Below are positions 33,873 through 44,432 of a stretch of 64,000 nt of DNA, one piece after another. The stretch comes from Mycolicibacterium hodleri. Lineage in GTDB: Bacteria > Actinomycetota > Actinomycetes > Mycobacteriales > Mycobacteriaceae. The stretch is taken from the NCBI RefSeq assembly GCF_006439015.1, contig NZ_RCZG01000014.1, forward strand, positions 1 to 64,000, given 5' to 3'. A model generated the notes under the pieces. That model was not told the DNA's origin. It saw nothing but the letters and a program-made list of their open reading frames with translations, and made no database searches. The first letter of the stretch is position 1. Each line of letters starts with the position of its first letter. Position numbers and translations under genes: made by a program.

Positions 33873-36532
33873 TTCCCAGACAACTCTGCTCTGGTCTGAT
33901 CCATTTGGTCGTAGGCATGACTCGTGACGCCAGCGGTCGTCATCGCGGCACCCTTGCGAGCGAGCGACTCGTACTCGGGTTCACCGAGGACGCCGCGTAT
34001 GTGGGCAATCGCCGTGATGAACCAGGGGGCTCCCGTCGTGGTCAGGGGACTCATCGCGAAGCCGGCGATGGTGGCCGCAGATTCGTAGCGTCCGAGCCGG
34101 TCGAAGAGTGCGACGAGCACGGCCAGCGGGACGCGGACCGCGGGATTCCCGGCGTCGTGAAGGCTGCGGATCGCGGCCTCGGCGTAATCCATGGCGGCAG
34201 CCGGGTCGCCGTATTCCGCCTCGATGCGGGCCAGCATGCCCGCCCCGTATGTCTGGGTCCAGCGGATACCGACTTCCGTGGCGATCGCCACGCTTCGGCG
34301 CACGGCGGCCAAGGCTCGGGGGGGATCGGTTTCGCTATGGGCAGAGCCGTAGACAAACAGCGCGAACGAGATCGCCCACGGGTTGTCAGTGGCCTCGGCG
34401 GTTTCGACGAGACCTTCCGTGGCCGCTATCGCCTCCACTGCGCGATCGGCAAATATGAGGGCCAGCACCAGGTTGGCCCGGATGAACCCATGAGTGTCGC
34501 GATCACGGGCGAGCTGGCTCCGGCACCACTCGACTGCCCGCTCGGATTCGCCGATGACGACCCACGGGCCGCCCAGCGCGCCGTCGTGACCGAACGGCAC
34601 CAGGCCGAACTCGTCGCTGTCGACCAGCGATTGGCCTTCGTTGCTGTATCCGACGGCATTCGAAATCCGTCCGGCGTGATAGCACTGCGCTGCCATCACA
34701 TACAGGGCGGCAAGCTGAGAATGGCCGACGGTCCGAGCGGGCTCGATGAGTTCTTCGGCCCACGTGACGGGTTCGAAGTTATCGGTCTCGATGCCGAGAA
34801 TCGACCCAAGGATTGCGATCGCGGTAGCCCCATCGAGGTCGCCGTGGTCGGCTGTCCACCGAAATGCCGCCCGCAGGTTGGCCACCTCGACGTCGAACCA
34901 CTCGAAGGCCTCCCGCTGCCGCAGGCTGTCCCACAGCGCGAGAATCTTGGCATCTTGGCCAGCGAAGTGGCGGGCATGCTCGGCGCGGATCGTCGAAGCC
35001 TCGCCGCGGTCGACGAGTCGTTCCTCGGCAAACTGCCTGATCGTCTCCAACATGGAGTAGCGGGTCCGGCCCGCAGACCGGTCGACCACCAGCAGCGACT
35101 TGCGTACCAGCGCGTCCAGCATGTCCAGGACGGCGAACTCGTCGGCTCCGGCTCCTGCTACCGCGCATGCGCTTTCGAGGTCGAATCCGCCGGCGAACAC
35201 CGAACTTCGTTCCAACAGAGTTCTTTCGTCGTCACTGAGTAGGTCATAGGACCACGACACCGCATGACGCAGCGTCTGATGCCGTTCCAAGCCTCGCCGC
35301 GTTCCTACCAGCAATCGGAAGCGCTGATCGAGGCGATCCCGAACCTCGGACGCCGTCATGGAGCTCATCCGAGAAGCAGCCAGTTCGATCGCGAGTGGGA
35401 TGCCGTCGAGGCGGCGGCAGATCTCCTGTACCGCAGCTGATTCTTGTTTCGATAACGATGAGAAGTGTTGAGCCACACTGCAAGCACGTTCCGTGAACAG
35501 TGCCACCGCTGGCGAGTCAGCGCCGTCTTCGACGCCCAGCGACGGCACGGTCTGCAACTGCTCGTCGGCAATTCCAAGTCCTTCGCGACTAGTGGCCAGG
35601 AACCTGACCGTCGCTGATTCCGCCCGAATTGCCTCGATTAGGTCTGCGGCGGCGTCGATCAGATGTTCGCAGTTGTCGAACACCAACAGTCGCACGCGGT
35701 TGTCCAGAGCGGCCGCAATGCTTTGCGTCAGACTCTTGCCTGGTTGTTGGGTGATGCCCAACGCCACGGCGACGGCATCGGGCACCGACGCGGGGTCGGT
35801 GACTGCGGCGAGTTCGAAAACCCACACACCGTCGAAGAACTCGCCGGCGAGCCGGGTGGCTACTTCGAGCGCCAGTCGGGTCTTGCCCACGCCGCCGACA
35901 CCGGTCAGGGTCACGAGCCGATGTGCGCGCAGAGCGGCGATCACTCGCGCAATTTCCGAGTCCCTGCCGATCAAGCTGCTCGCAGCGGGCCGCAGATTCC
36001 CCGGCGACGAGTCCACCGCCTTCAGGGGCGGAAACTCCGTGCGAAGGCCGTCGGCTCGGACCTGAAACACCTCGATCGCCGTCGAGAGGTCGCGCAACCG
36101 GCGTTGTCCGAGAGAAAGGAGGTCGACGCCGGAGAGTAGACCCGCGGTCGTGTCGGCCAGCAGGACTTGACCGCCGTGGCCCGCGGACATCACCCTCGCG
36201 GCGCGATTGAGCACTGGACCGAAGTAGTCGTCCCCGCGAAGCTCTGCCTCCCCGGTCGCAATGCCCATCCGCACCGGCAACTCGAGCGCTCGCTGGGCAG
36301 CCACCGCCGCGTCGACCGCCGAGCCCGGGGACGCGAACGCAGCGAGTACCCCATCGCCGGTGTGTTTGAAGAGCCAGCCCCCACGGGCCTCAATCGCATG
36401 GTGCAGCACCTCGTCATGAGCGGCCAAGGCCGCGCGCATTCCGGCGGCGTCCGACTCCCACCGTCGTGTCGATCCCTCGATGTCGGTGAAGAGGAACGTC
36501 ACCACTCCAGAAGGCGCCCCCGCTGCGCGCAC
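33869..36532 (-). CDS. Class III nucleotide cyclase-STAND ATPase-repeat protein, copy 1
   Basis: The 887-residue protein is a clear paralogue of the downstream gene over its whole length. Cyclase residues are D17, K56, D60, D102, N109 and R113; the P-loop GVGGVGKT is at 211-218. The ATPase block DNCEHLIDAAADLIEAIRA and the sensor-like HAVSWSYDLL are nearly the same in both copies. The N-terminus is MRAAGAPSGVVTFLFTDIEG from a GTG at 36532. Like its partner it has no C-terminal HTH. Tandem duplication plus 4-nt overlap suggest heteromer formation or co-dosage. An 82-nt gap separates it from the upstream methyltransferase. Confidence 0.88.
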   Translation of the reverse strand: MRAAGAPSGVVTFLFTDIEGSTRRWESDAAGMRAALAAHDEVLHHAIEARGGWLFKHTGDGVLAAFASPGSAVDAAVAAQRALELPVRMGIATGEAELRGDDYFGPVLNRAARVMSAGHGGQVLLADTTAGLLSGVDLLSLGQRRLRDLSTAIEVFQVRADGLRTEFPPLKAVDSSPGNLRPAASSLIGRDSEIARVIAALRAHRLVTLTGVGGVGKTRLALEVATRLAGEFFDGVWVFELAAVTDPASVPDAVAVALGITQQPGKSLTQSIAAALDNRVRLLVFDNCEHLIDAAADLIEAIRAESATVRFLATSREGLGIADEQLQTVPSLGVEDGADSPAVALFTERACSVAQHFSSLSKQESAAVQEICRRLDGIPLAIELAASRMSSMTASEVRDRLDQRFRLLVGTRRGLERHQTLRHAVSWSYDLLSDDERTLLERSSVFAGGFDLESACAVAGAGADEFAVLDMLDALVRKSLLVVDRSAGRTRYSMLETIRQFAEERLVDRGEASTIRAEHARHFAGQDAKILALWDSLRQREAFEWFDVEVANLRAAFRWTADHGDLDGATAIAILGSILGIETDNFEPVTWAEELIEPARTVGHSQLAALYVMAAQCYHAGRISNAVGYSNEGQSLVDSDEFGLVPFGHDGALGGPWVVIGESERAVEWCRSQLARDRDTHGFIRANLVLALIFADRAVEAIAATEGLVETAEATDNPWAISFALFVYGSAHSETDPPRALAAVRRSVAIATEVGIRWTQTYGAGMLARIEAEYGDPAAAMDYAEAAIRSLHDAGNPAVRVPLAVLVALFDRLGRYESAATIAGFAMSPLTTTGAPWFITAIAHIRGVLGEPEYESLARKGAAMTTAGVTSHAYDQMDQTRAELSGK

Positions 36533-36614
36533 CCCCGCAGAATGTCACAACTACCGTCCACGAACAGCGGTTTTGCATGCAGGAAACACTGAAAGATTCG
36601 ACGCCGGTCGAGAC

Positions 36615-37454
36615 CTAGCGACGGCCGACACCGACGATGCTGACGCCCGGCAGCTGGTAGCCATCGGGGGTCCCGAAGTCAGCCAGGGCGGCCTCCGCAT
36701 CGGTTCGGATGGCCTCGGCCACCTCGGCGGGAATCGAGGCCAACAGGTGCGCGAGTGGACCGGCCAGCGACGGGATGACCGACCACCACTCGTCAAAGGT
36801 GTTCGCATGCATGGGGGCGGGGACCTCACCCACTGCGTAGTCGGTGAACCCAGCCGGTGCCATGAGCGCTTCGAGCGCACCGGGGGCGTCGAGTGAGAAC
36901 GGCCCCGGAATGCCCGGCGGCGGGACCGTCACCCCGAGTTGAGCAGTGACCGCGTCGAACAGAACTCCTAGCCAAGGGTTGCGCTCACGCGGCCCCCACA
37001 CCGCGAACACCGCTCGCCCGGCCGGTCGCAGCACCCTTCGGGCCTCCCGCATGGCGGTCGCCGGATCCGCCACGAGCATCAGGCCATCACGGCACAGGAC
37101 GGCATCGAAGGACCCGTCCGGGTAGCCGATCCGTTCGAGATCCAGTTCTCGCGTCGTGACGTTCGCCAGACCGCGACCCCTCGCCCGTCCCGCGGCGATT
37201 GCGGTCATCTCCTGTGCGAAGTCAGAGAGCACCACCGCTCCGTCGGGCCCGACGATCTCTGCTGCGGCGATTCCCACTCCGCCTGGGCCGCAGGCGAGCT
37301 CGAGGACGTGCTCGCCTTGGCGAAGGTGGGCGGCATCGAGCATCGCCTGGGCGACGCTGGAGCCCTTGGTGTCGACGTAGCTGGCGTTCTCGCCCCACGA
37401 CACTGCGACCGAAGCCCACATCGCATGCATCGCATCGCGCAACGGATCGGCCAC
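36615..37454 (-). CDS. Class I SAM-dependent methyltransferase
   Basis: The 279-residue methyltransferase has motif I VLELACGPGGVGIAAA, an acidic DLERIGYPDGSFDAVLCRDG segment (motifs II-III) and ARRVLRPAGRAVFAVWG (post-III). This is the UbiE/methyltransf_11 type, often acting on small molecules or lipids. There is no signal peptide. The start is the ATG at 37452-37454. It lies upstream of the tandem cyclase genes on the same strand with an 82-nt gap. The substrate is unknown. Confidence 0.88.
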   Translation of the reverse strand: MADPLRDAMHAMWASVAVSWGENASYVDTKGSSVAQAMLDAAHLRQGEHVLELACGPGGVGIAAAEIVGPDGAVVLSDFAQEMTAIAAGRARGRGLANVTTRELDLERIGYPDGSFDAVLCRDGLMLVADPATAMREARRVLRPAGRAVFAVWGPRERNPWLGVLFDAVTAQLGVTVPPPGIPGPFSLDAPGALEALMAPAGFTDYAVGEVPAPMHANTFDEWWSVIPSLAGPLAHLLASIPAEVAEAIRTDAEAALADFGTPDGYQLPGVSIVGVGRR

Positions 37455-37584
37455 GCGCCTATTTTCGACCCAGTTCGCCGCCGGCGGTGGTCATTCGCGG
37501 TTCTGGAGGAAATCATCGAACCTGTCGGAGATGTCAGCCGTACGAGCTTCCTAGGCGGACACCGACCGGCGACCGGACAGCCGC

Positions 37585-37828
37585 CTCTCGGCGTAGACGC
37601 GGCCCTTCTCGGGGTGTGATCAGCGCAGGGGTGGTGCGGCGCGAGCCCTACCGCGAGACCGGCCAACGCGAGCATCACGAATACCGCCTCACCGACAAGG
37701 GGCGCGACCTCGTGCCCGTGGTCGTGGCACTGATGCAGTGGGGCGATCGGTGGGAGGCCGACCCAGAGGGGCCCCCGAGCCTCGACCGGGCCCTGGCGCC
37801 AGGCCGGCACGTTCGGCCTAGTGCTTGA
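37585..37828 (+). pseudogene. HxlR-family regulator remnant
   Basis: Bases from about 37618 encode ISAGVVRREPYRETGQREHH then EYRLTDKGRDLVPVVVALMQ and WGDRW, which is the winged-helix C-terminus of an HxlR regulator. Upstream, in another frame, QPPLGVDAALLGV followed by a stop resembles the RLGIxxxVLSxRL segment, so the recognition-helix region is damaged and the N-terminus is missing. The end overlaps the stop of the convergent permease. Bases 37455-37584 hold nothing I can identify. Confidence 0.55.
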
Positions 37829-39176
37829 CGGTTTCCGATATCGACCGCGCCGGTCGCCACAGCAGGGCGCCGACGAGAAGCCCGGCGAACGGGATGGCTG
37901 CCAGCACGGTGCTGAGCGTCGCGCTCCCTCCCGTGACGAGCGTGAAGTTCGTCAGCACCAGCCACATGCTCGCCAGCAAGCCGAGGCAGGCCAGCGCAGG
38001 GGCGATGCGGGTCTGCCAGATGCGCCCTCCGGTGTGCTCTCGGTGGCGCACGAAGTACGCGACGACGGCCGCCGACGTAGCGAGCATCAGCAGCACCATG
38101 CCAACGGTGGCGACCCCGGCCATCGAGCCTAAAACGCCTACCAGAGGGTCGATTCCGAGGACTGCGAGAACGGCCAGGATCACCGCGGCCGTCGCCGTCT
38201 GCACCAGCGACGAGAACGCAGGCGAGTCGTGCCGACCGTGCACGCTCGCGAGCCGCGCCGGGAGCAGTCCTTTTCCGGCGAGCACGAACTGGTAGCGCGC
38301 GATCACGTTGTGGAATGACAACACACACGCGAACAGGCTGGTCAGCAGGAGGACGTTGACGACGTCACGCCCGACGCGGCCGAGGCTCGCCTCGGTGGTG
38401 TCCAAGAGCATGTTTCCGTCACCGGCGAGGGTGCGCTGCGCGACGGCGGCTACCTGGTCGGGCCCGATCGCGACGACGAAGGCCCAGCAGGTCACGGCGT
38501 AGAACGCGCCGATGATGAGGACCGCGGCGTACGTCGCACGGGGGATGGTGCGTTCGGGATCGCGAGCTTCGTCGCGGAACACCGCGGTGGCTTCGAAGCC
38601 GATGAACCCGGTGAGGGCGAACAGCACGGCGATACCCAGCGCACCGTGGGTGAACACGTCTGGCTGGAAGGAGGTCAGGGTTAGCCCGCTCGGGCCGGAT
38701 TGCGTGACGATCGCGAGGTCCAGCAGGACGACGATGCTGATCTCCAGGACCAGTGCCACGCCAAGTACCTTGGCGCTCAGTTCGATGTGGCGGTAGCCCA
38801 GGAGCGCAACGATCGCGAGTACCGCGAACGAGTAGAGGGGCCAGGGTATTTGCGGTCCGTCGTAGAAGCCGACGGTGTCACCTATCGCCCACCCGATGTA
38901 CCCGTAGATGCCGACCTGGATGGCGGTATAGGCGATGAGGGCGACTACCGCGACGCCCTTTCCCATCCGTTGGCCGAGGCCGACGGTTACGTAGGAGAAG
39001 AAGGCCCCGGCCTCGGGCACGTGCGGGGTCATGGTCACGAAGCCGATGCTGAACAGCAGTAGCACCAGCGCCGCGATCAGAAACCCCACCGGCGCGCCTG
39101 CGCCGTTTCCCAGGCCCATCGCCAGTGGCATGTTGCCGCCGATGACGGTCAGTGGTGCGGCCGCGGCGATCACCAT
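37818..39176 (-). CDS. APC-superfamily permease
   Basis: The 452-residue membrane protein has about 12 spans. It starts within the first APC helix (MVIAAAAPLTVIGGNMPLAM) and contains GFIGFEATAVFRDEARDPER, an APC hallmark, then a basic tail. The sequence upstream stays in frame back to a TGA and encodes a plausible N-terminus (RTRGQLGIVF) but offers no ATG, GTG or TTG. Either the ATG at 39174-39176 is used or the start has been lost. It faces the dnaK promoter. The substrate is unknown. Confidence 0.8.
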   Translation of the reverse strand: MVIAAAAPLTVIGGNMPLAMGLGNGAGAPVGFLIAALVLLLFSIGFVTMTPHVPEAGAFFSYVTVGLGQRMGKGVAVVALIAYTAIQVGIYGYIGWAIGDTVGFYDGPQIPWPLYSFAVLAIVALLGYRHIELSAKVLGVALVLEISIVVLLDLAIVTQSGPSGLTLTSFQPDVFTHGALGIAVLFALTGFIGFEATAVFRDEARDPERTIPRATYAAVLIIGAFYAVTCWAFVVAIGPDQVAAVAQRTLAGDGNMLLDTTEASLGRVGRDVVNVLLLTSLFACVLSFHNVIARYQFVLAGKGLLPARLASVHGRHDSPAFSSLVQTATAAVILAVLAVLGIDPLVGVLGSMAGVATVGMVLLMLATSAAVVAYFVRHREHTGGRIWQTRIAPALACLGLLASMWLVLTNFTLVTGGSATLSTVLAAIPFAGLLVGALLWRPARSISETVKH

Positions 39177-39292
39177 GAAGACGATGCCGAGTTGGCCACG
39201 GGTGCGCTCCTGCCGTCCACCGTCTGACGCGGGGACCTCCGTAATCGGCCGGGGAATGAATCCCGCGGCGGTCCGGTTGTGCCTTTCGATAA

Positions 39293-39313
39293 CTTGAGTG
39301 GTACGGGCTCAAC
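39293..39313. promoter_or_regulatory. HAIR site 1 (HspR operator) upstream of dnaK
   Basis: CTTGAGT (39293-39299), seven bases, then GCTCAAC (39307-39313). The HspR-associated inverted repeat is CTTGAGT-N7-ACTCAAG, so this is a good match (left arm 7/7, right arm 5/7). A TTGACA at 39320-39325 just downstream may be the -35 element of dnaK, which the bound repressor would block. Confidence 0.82.
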
Positions 39314-39346
39314 TCTGGCTTGACACACCGCAGCGGCGGGGGGAAG

Positions 39347-39367
39347 CTTGAGCGTGGTCCACTCAGA
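39347..39367. promoter_or_regulatory. HAIR site 2 upstream of dnaK
   Basis: CTTGAGC (39347-39353), seven bases, ACTCAGA (39361-39367). It is 54 bp downstream of site 1 in the dnaK leader region and matches the HAIR consensus in 6/7 and 5/7 bases. Multiple HAIR sites upstream of dnaK are known in mycobacteria and Streptomyces. Confidence 0.7.
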
Positions 39368-39403
39368 CCCCGTAAAACGTTTTTCTATCAGGAGGCAGTA
39401 ACT

Positions 39404-41259
<1,856 letters not shown>

Positions 41260-41263
<4 letters not shown>

Positions 41264-41877
41264 CCCAGGAGAACGATCCGCACGAGCCGGTGACCATCAC
41301 CGACAAACGGCGCGTCGATCCCGAAACGGGCGCAGTTCGTGACACGACGGATTCGGCGTCGGCCCCCAGCGGGCCGTCGCCGGAGCCGGCGCCCGAGACC
41401 GATGAGGCCGCCGAGCTCAAGGCGACGCTGCAACGCGTCAAGGCGGAATACGACAACTACCGCAAGCGCTCCGTACGGCAGGAGCAGGCCGCCGCCGAAC
41501 GCGGCAAGGCCTTCGCCGCCACCCAGCTGCTGCCGGTGCTCGACGATCTCGAGCGGGCTCGCAAGCACGGTGATCTCGAGGCCGGGCCGTTGAAGTCGGT
41601 CGCCGACAAGCTCAGCGGCGCCATGCAGGCCATCGGACTGGTGGCCTTTTGCGTGGAGGGCGATCCGTTCGACCCCTCCCTGCACGAGGCCGTGCAGCAC
41701 GACGGTGACGGCTCGAACCCGGTAATCGGCACCGTCATGCGCCAGGGCTATCGCCTCGGTGACGGTCCCGTGCTGCGGCACGCGATGGTCGGCGTCGTCG
41801 ATTCGCCCGACACGCCCGAGGTTTCGGCCTCAGGTGGCGCGCAGAACGGCGACGAGAACTCAGAATCAAACACGTAG
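41260..41877 (+). CDS. grpE: Nucleotide exchange factor GrpE
   Basis: The 205-residue protein has a disordered acidic N-terminus, the coiled-coil region LKATLQRVKAEYDNYRKRS and the GrpE head with FDPSLHEAVQHD and GTVMRQGYRLGDGPVLRHAM. It releases ADP from DnaK. The GTG start lies inside the dnaK stop (GTGA). dnaJ follows after 39 nt. Confidence 0.98.
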
Positions 41878-41916
41878 GCAGGAACGTCATGCACGAAGGT
41901 GAGGAGGTGACGCAGC

Positions 41917-43101
41917 ATGGTCCAGCGCGAATGGGTTGAGAAGGACTTCTACAAGGAACTCGGCGTCACCTCCGACGCCAGCGACAGCGAGATCAAGAGC
42001 GTCGCTCGCAAGTTGATGGCGGAGAACCATCCCGACCGCAACCCCAACGACGGAGCAGCCGAGGAGCGGTACAAGGCCGTCGGCGAGGCCAAGGACGTCC
42101 TCTTGGACAAGGCCAAGCGCAAGGAGTACGACGAAACTCGCCGGCTCTTCGCCAACGGCGGCGGTCGCCGGTACGGCGGTAGTGGCGGCGGCGGAGGCGG
42201 CAACTTCGGTGGATTCGGCGGTGACGGAGCCGAATTCAACCTCGGCGACCTGTTCGACGCTGCTCCGCAATCGGGTGGGGCCAACATCGGCGACCTGTTC
42301 GGTGGACTGTTCGGTCGTGGCGCCCAACAGCCCCGGCCCAGCCGTCCGCGCCGCGGCAACGACTTGGAGACCGAGACGGAACTGTCGTTCCTCGAGGCCA
42401 CCAAGGGCGTCGCCATGCCGCTGCGGCTCACCAGCCCGGCGCCGTGCACCAATTGCCATGGCAGCGGGGCACGCCCGGGCACCAGCCCCAAGGTGTGCCC
42501 GAGCTGCAACGGAGCGGGCGTCATCAACCGCAACCAGGGTGCATTCGGATTCTCCGAACCGTGCACCGAATGCCGGGGTAGCGGTTCGATCATCGAGGAG
42601 CCGTGCGACGAATGCCACGGCACCGGTGTGACGACCCGCACCCGCACGATCAACGTGCGGATCCCGCCCGGCGTGGAGGACGGTCAACGCATCCGCCTCG
42701 CTGGCCAGGGCGAGGCTGGCCTTCGCGGGGCCCCGTCGGGCGACCTGTTCGTGACCGTGCACGTGCGGCCGGACAAGGTGTTCGGCCGGACCGGTGACGA
42801 CCTGACCGTGACGGTGCCCGTCAGTTTTCACGAATTATCATTGGGCGCAACACTTTCAGTGCCGACACTGGAGGGCAAGGTCGGCGTCCGGGTGCCGAAG
42901 GGCACGTCCGACGGCCGAATCCTGCGGGTTCGCGGCCGCGGAGTTCCCAAGCGCGCAGGCGGCCACGGCGACCTGCTGGTCACCGTCAAGGTAGCCGTGC
43001 CGCCGAACATCGAGGGCGAGGCGGCCGAAGCGCTCGAGGCCTATGCCAAGGCCGAGCGGGCAAGCGGGTTCGACCCGCGGGCCGGATGGGCCGGTGCGTG
43101 A
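41917..43101 (+). CDS. dnaJ: Chaperone protein DnaJ (DnaJ1)
   Basis: The 394-residue type I J-protein has a J-domain with HPD (MAENHPDRNP), a Gly/Phe-rich linker, and four zinc-binding CxxCxGxG repeats (CTNCHGSG, CPSCNGAG, CTECRGSG, CDECHGTG). Two C-terminal substrate domains follow. It stimulates DnaK ATPase. A strong GGTGAGGAGG site precedes the ATG. Its TGA overlaps the hspR ATG by one base. Its place with grpE and hspR identifies it as DnaJ1 rather than the hrcA-linked DnaJ2. Confidence 0.98.
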   Translation: MVQREWVEKDFYKELGVTSDASDSEIKSVARKLMAENHPDRNPNDGAAEERYKAVGEAKDVLLDKAKRKEYDETRRLFANGGGRRYGGSGGGGGGNFGGFGGDGAEFNLGDLFDAAPQSGGANIGDLFGGLFGRGAQQPRPSRPRRGNDLETETELSFLEATKGVAMPLRLTSPAPCTNCHGSGARPGTSPKVCPSCNGAGVINRNQGAFGFSEPCTECRGSGSIIEEPCDECHGTGVTTRTRTINVRIPPGVEDGQRIRLAGQGEAGLRGAPSGDLFVTVHVRPDKVFGRTGDDLTVTVPVSFHELSLGATLSVPTLEGKVGVRVPKGTSDGRILRVRGRGVPKRAGGHGDLLVTVKVAVPPNIEGEAAEALEAYAKAERASGFDPRAGWAGA

Positions 43102-43499
43102 TGAGCGCGGAGCGACGGAACGAGGATGCTCGCACGTTCCTGATCTCGGTGGCCGCCGAACTGGCGGGCATGCATGCGCAGACGCTACGCACCTATGACC
43201 GTCTCGGGCTGGTCAGCCCGCAGCGCAGTTCGGGCGGCGGGCGCCGTTACTCCCAACACGACGTCGACCTGCTCCGCGAGGTGCAGCGACTGTCGCAGGA
43301 CGAGGGCGTCAATCTTGCCGGCATCAAGCGGATCATCGAGCTGACCAATCAGGTCGAGGCGTTGCGCTCGAGGTTGGGCGAGATGGCCGACGAGGTGGAG
43401 CGGTTGCGGACCAACCAACGCCGTGACGTCGCGGTGGTGCCGAAGAGTACGGCGCTAGTGGTGTGGCAGCCCCGAGCCGCTCGGCGGCGACAGGAGTAG
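43101..43499 (+). CDS. hspR: MerR-type heat-shock repressor HspR
   Basis: This 132-residue MerR-fold regulator has the N-terminal wing-helix-turn-helix (FLISVAAELAGMHAQTLRTY, GLVSPQRSSGGGRRYSQ) and a coiled coil ending in the basic tail PRAARRRQE. HspR binds HAIR sites with DnaK as co-repressor and controls dnaK and clpB. I chose the ATG at 43101, which overlaps the dnaJ TGA (TGATG). HAIR sites occur here at dnaK and clpB, so the regulon is internally consistent. Confidence 0.97.
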   Translation: MSAERRNEDARTFLISVAAELAGMHAQTLRTYDRLGLVSPQRSSGGGRRYSQHDVDLLREVQRLSQDEGVNLAGIKRIIELTNQVEALRSRLGEMADEVERLRTNQRRDVAVVPKSTALVVWQPRAARRRQE

Positions 43500-43511
43500 C
43501 AAGGGTCGACG

Positions 43512-44414
43512 CTAGGTCACCTTGATCGAGAACACCGCCTTCTCCGGTCGTCCCGCTACCGCGAAGCGGTAGTGTCCGCGACGCAACGAGTTGGTCGGCG
43601 CGGCCATCGGTTCGATGCCGATCACGTCGTCGTTGCCTGGCGCGAAGAGTTGTGCGGCCGGGTAGCCCTCGAGGAACGTCACGTCGATCCGTCGATCGCC
43701 ACCCGACACGGCGAACACCGAACCCTCGGGTACCTGGTCGAACCCGTCGTCGTACTCCCTGGACTTCAGTGGTTCGGCGGAACCGATCCATTCGCCGTGG
43801 GCGCCGGTCGGGATGCCTCTGTCGTTCACCGGCAGGTGCCGCATGGTCGGGGTCTCCAGCAGCCAGTCCGTGCGGGGTACGCCAGGAATCGTCAGATAGG
43901 GGTGATACCCGAAGCACAGTGGCACGGACGCGACCGTCGTAGGCGTCACGGTCGTTTCGACGGTGAGGGTGCGATCTGCCAGCGTTGCTCTCTGGCTCAA
44001 GATGTGGGGAAACGGGAACGACGCCAACAGTCGCGGCGCGCCGGCGTAGTCGAGCACGGCCGTCAGAGAATTGTCCGACCGCTCCGTGACCAGCCAGCCG
44101 GGGTAGGCGGCGAGGACGCCGTGGATCGGCGCGCCGTTCTCGTCGGCGCGGACGCCGCCAGTGCCCGGGGTGAGCGTGACGACGGCGCCATTGATCTCAT
44201 ACTTGCTGGCGCTCAACCGATTTGCCCACGGGTACAGGATCGGGATGCCCATGGTCTTGCCTGCGGTGATGTACGCATCGAGGCCTCGGCGCTGGCCGAG
44301 GAACTCGTTCTCGCCGTCGGAGAGCGACGTGGCTACCATGCCCGCGAGCGGGACGTAGGTGGCGGTCATCGACGACGACGGGTCGGTCAGCGTGACGGCT
44401 TCGAACTCGGACAT
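43512..44414 (-). CDS. Aldose 1-epimerase family protein
   Basis: The 300-residue galactose mutarotase-like protein has the conserved histidines in ENGAPIHG and FGYHPY and the C-terminal catalytic-type glutamate in GIEPMAAPTNS. It probably interconverts anomers of a hexose or hexose phosphate. It lies 18 nt downstream of the flavohemoglobin gene on the same strand. The end is 12 nt from the hspR stop. The substrate is unknown. Confidence 0.9.
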   Translation of the reverse strand: MSEFEAVTLTDPSSSMTATYVPLAGMVATSLSDGENEFLGQRRGLDAYITAGKTMGIPILYPWANRLSASKYEINGAVVTLTPGTGGVRADENGAPIHGVLAAYPGWLVTERSDNSLTAVLDYAGAPRLLASFPFPHILSQRATLADRTLTVETTVTPTTVASVPLCFGYHPYLTIPGVPRTDWLLETPTMRHLPVNDRGIPTGAHGEWIGSAEPLKSREYDDGFDQVPEGSVFAVSGGDRRIDVTFLEGYPAAQLFAPGNDDVIGIEPMAAPTNSLRRGHYRFAVAGRPEKAVFSIKVT

Positions 44415-44432
44415 CCGGCGATTCTGTCACGC

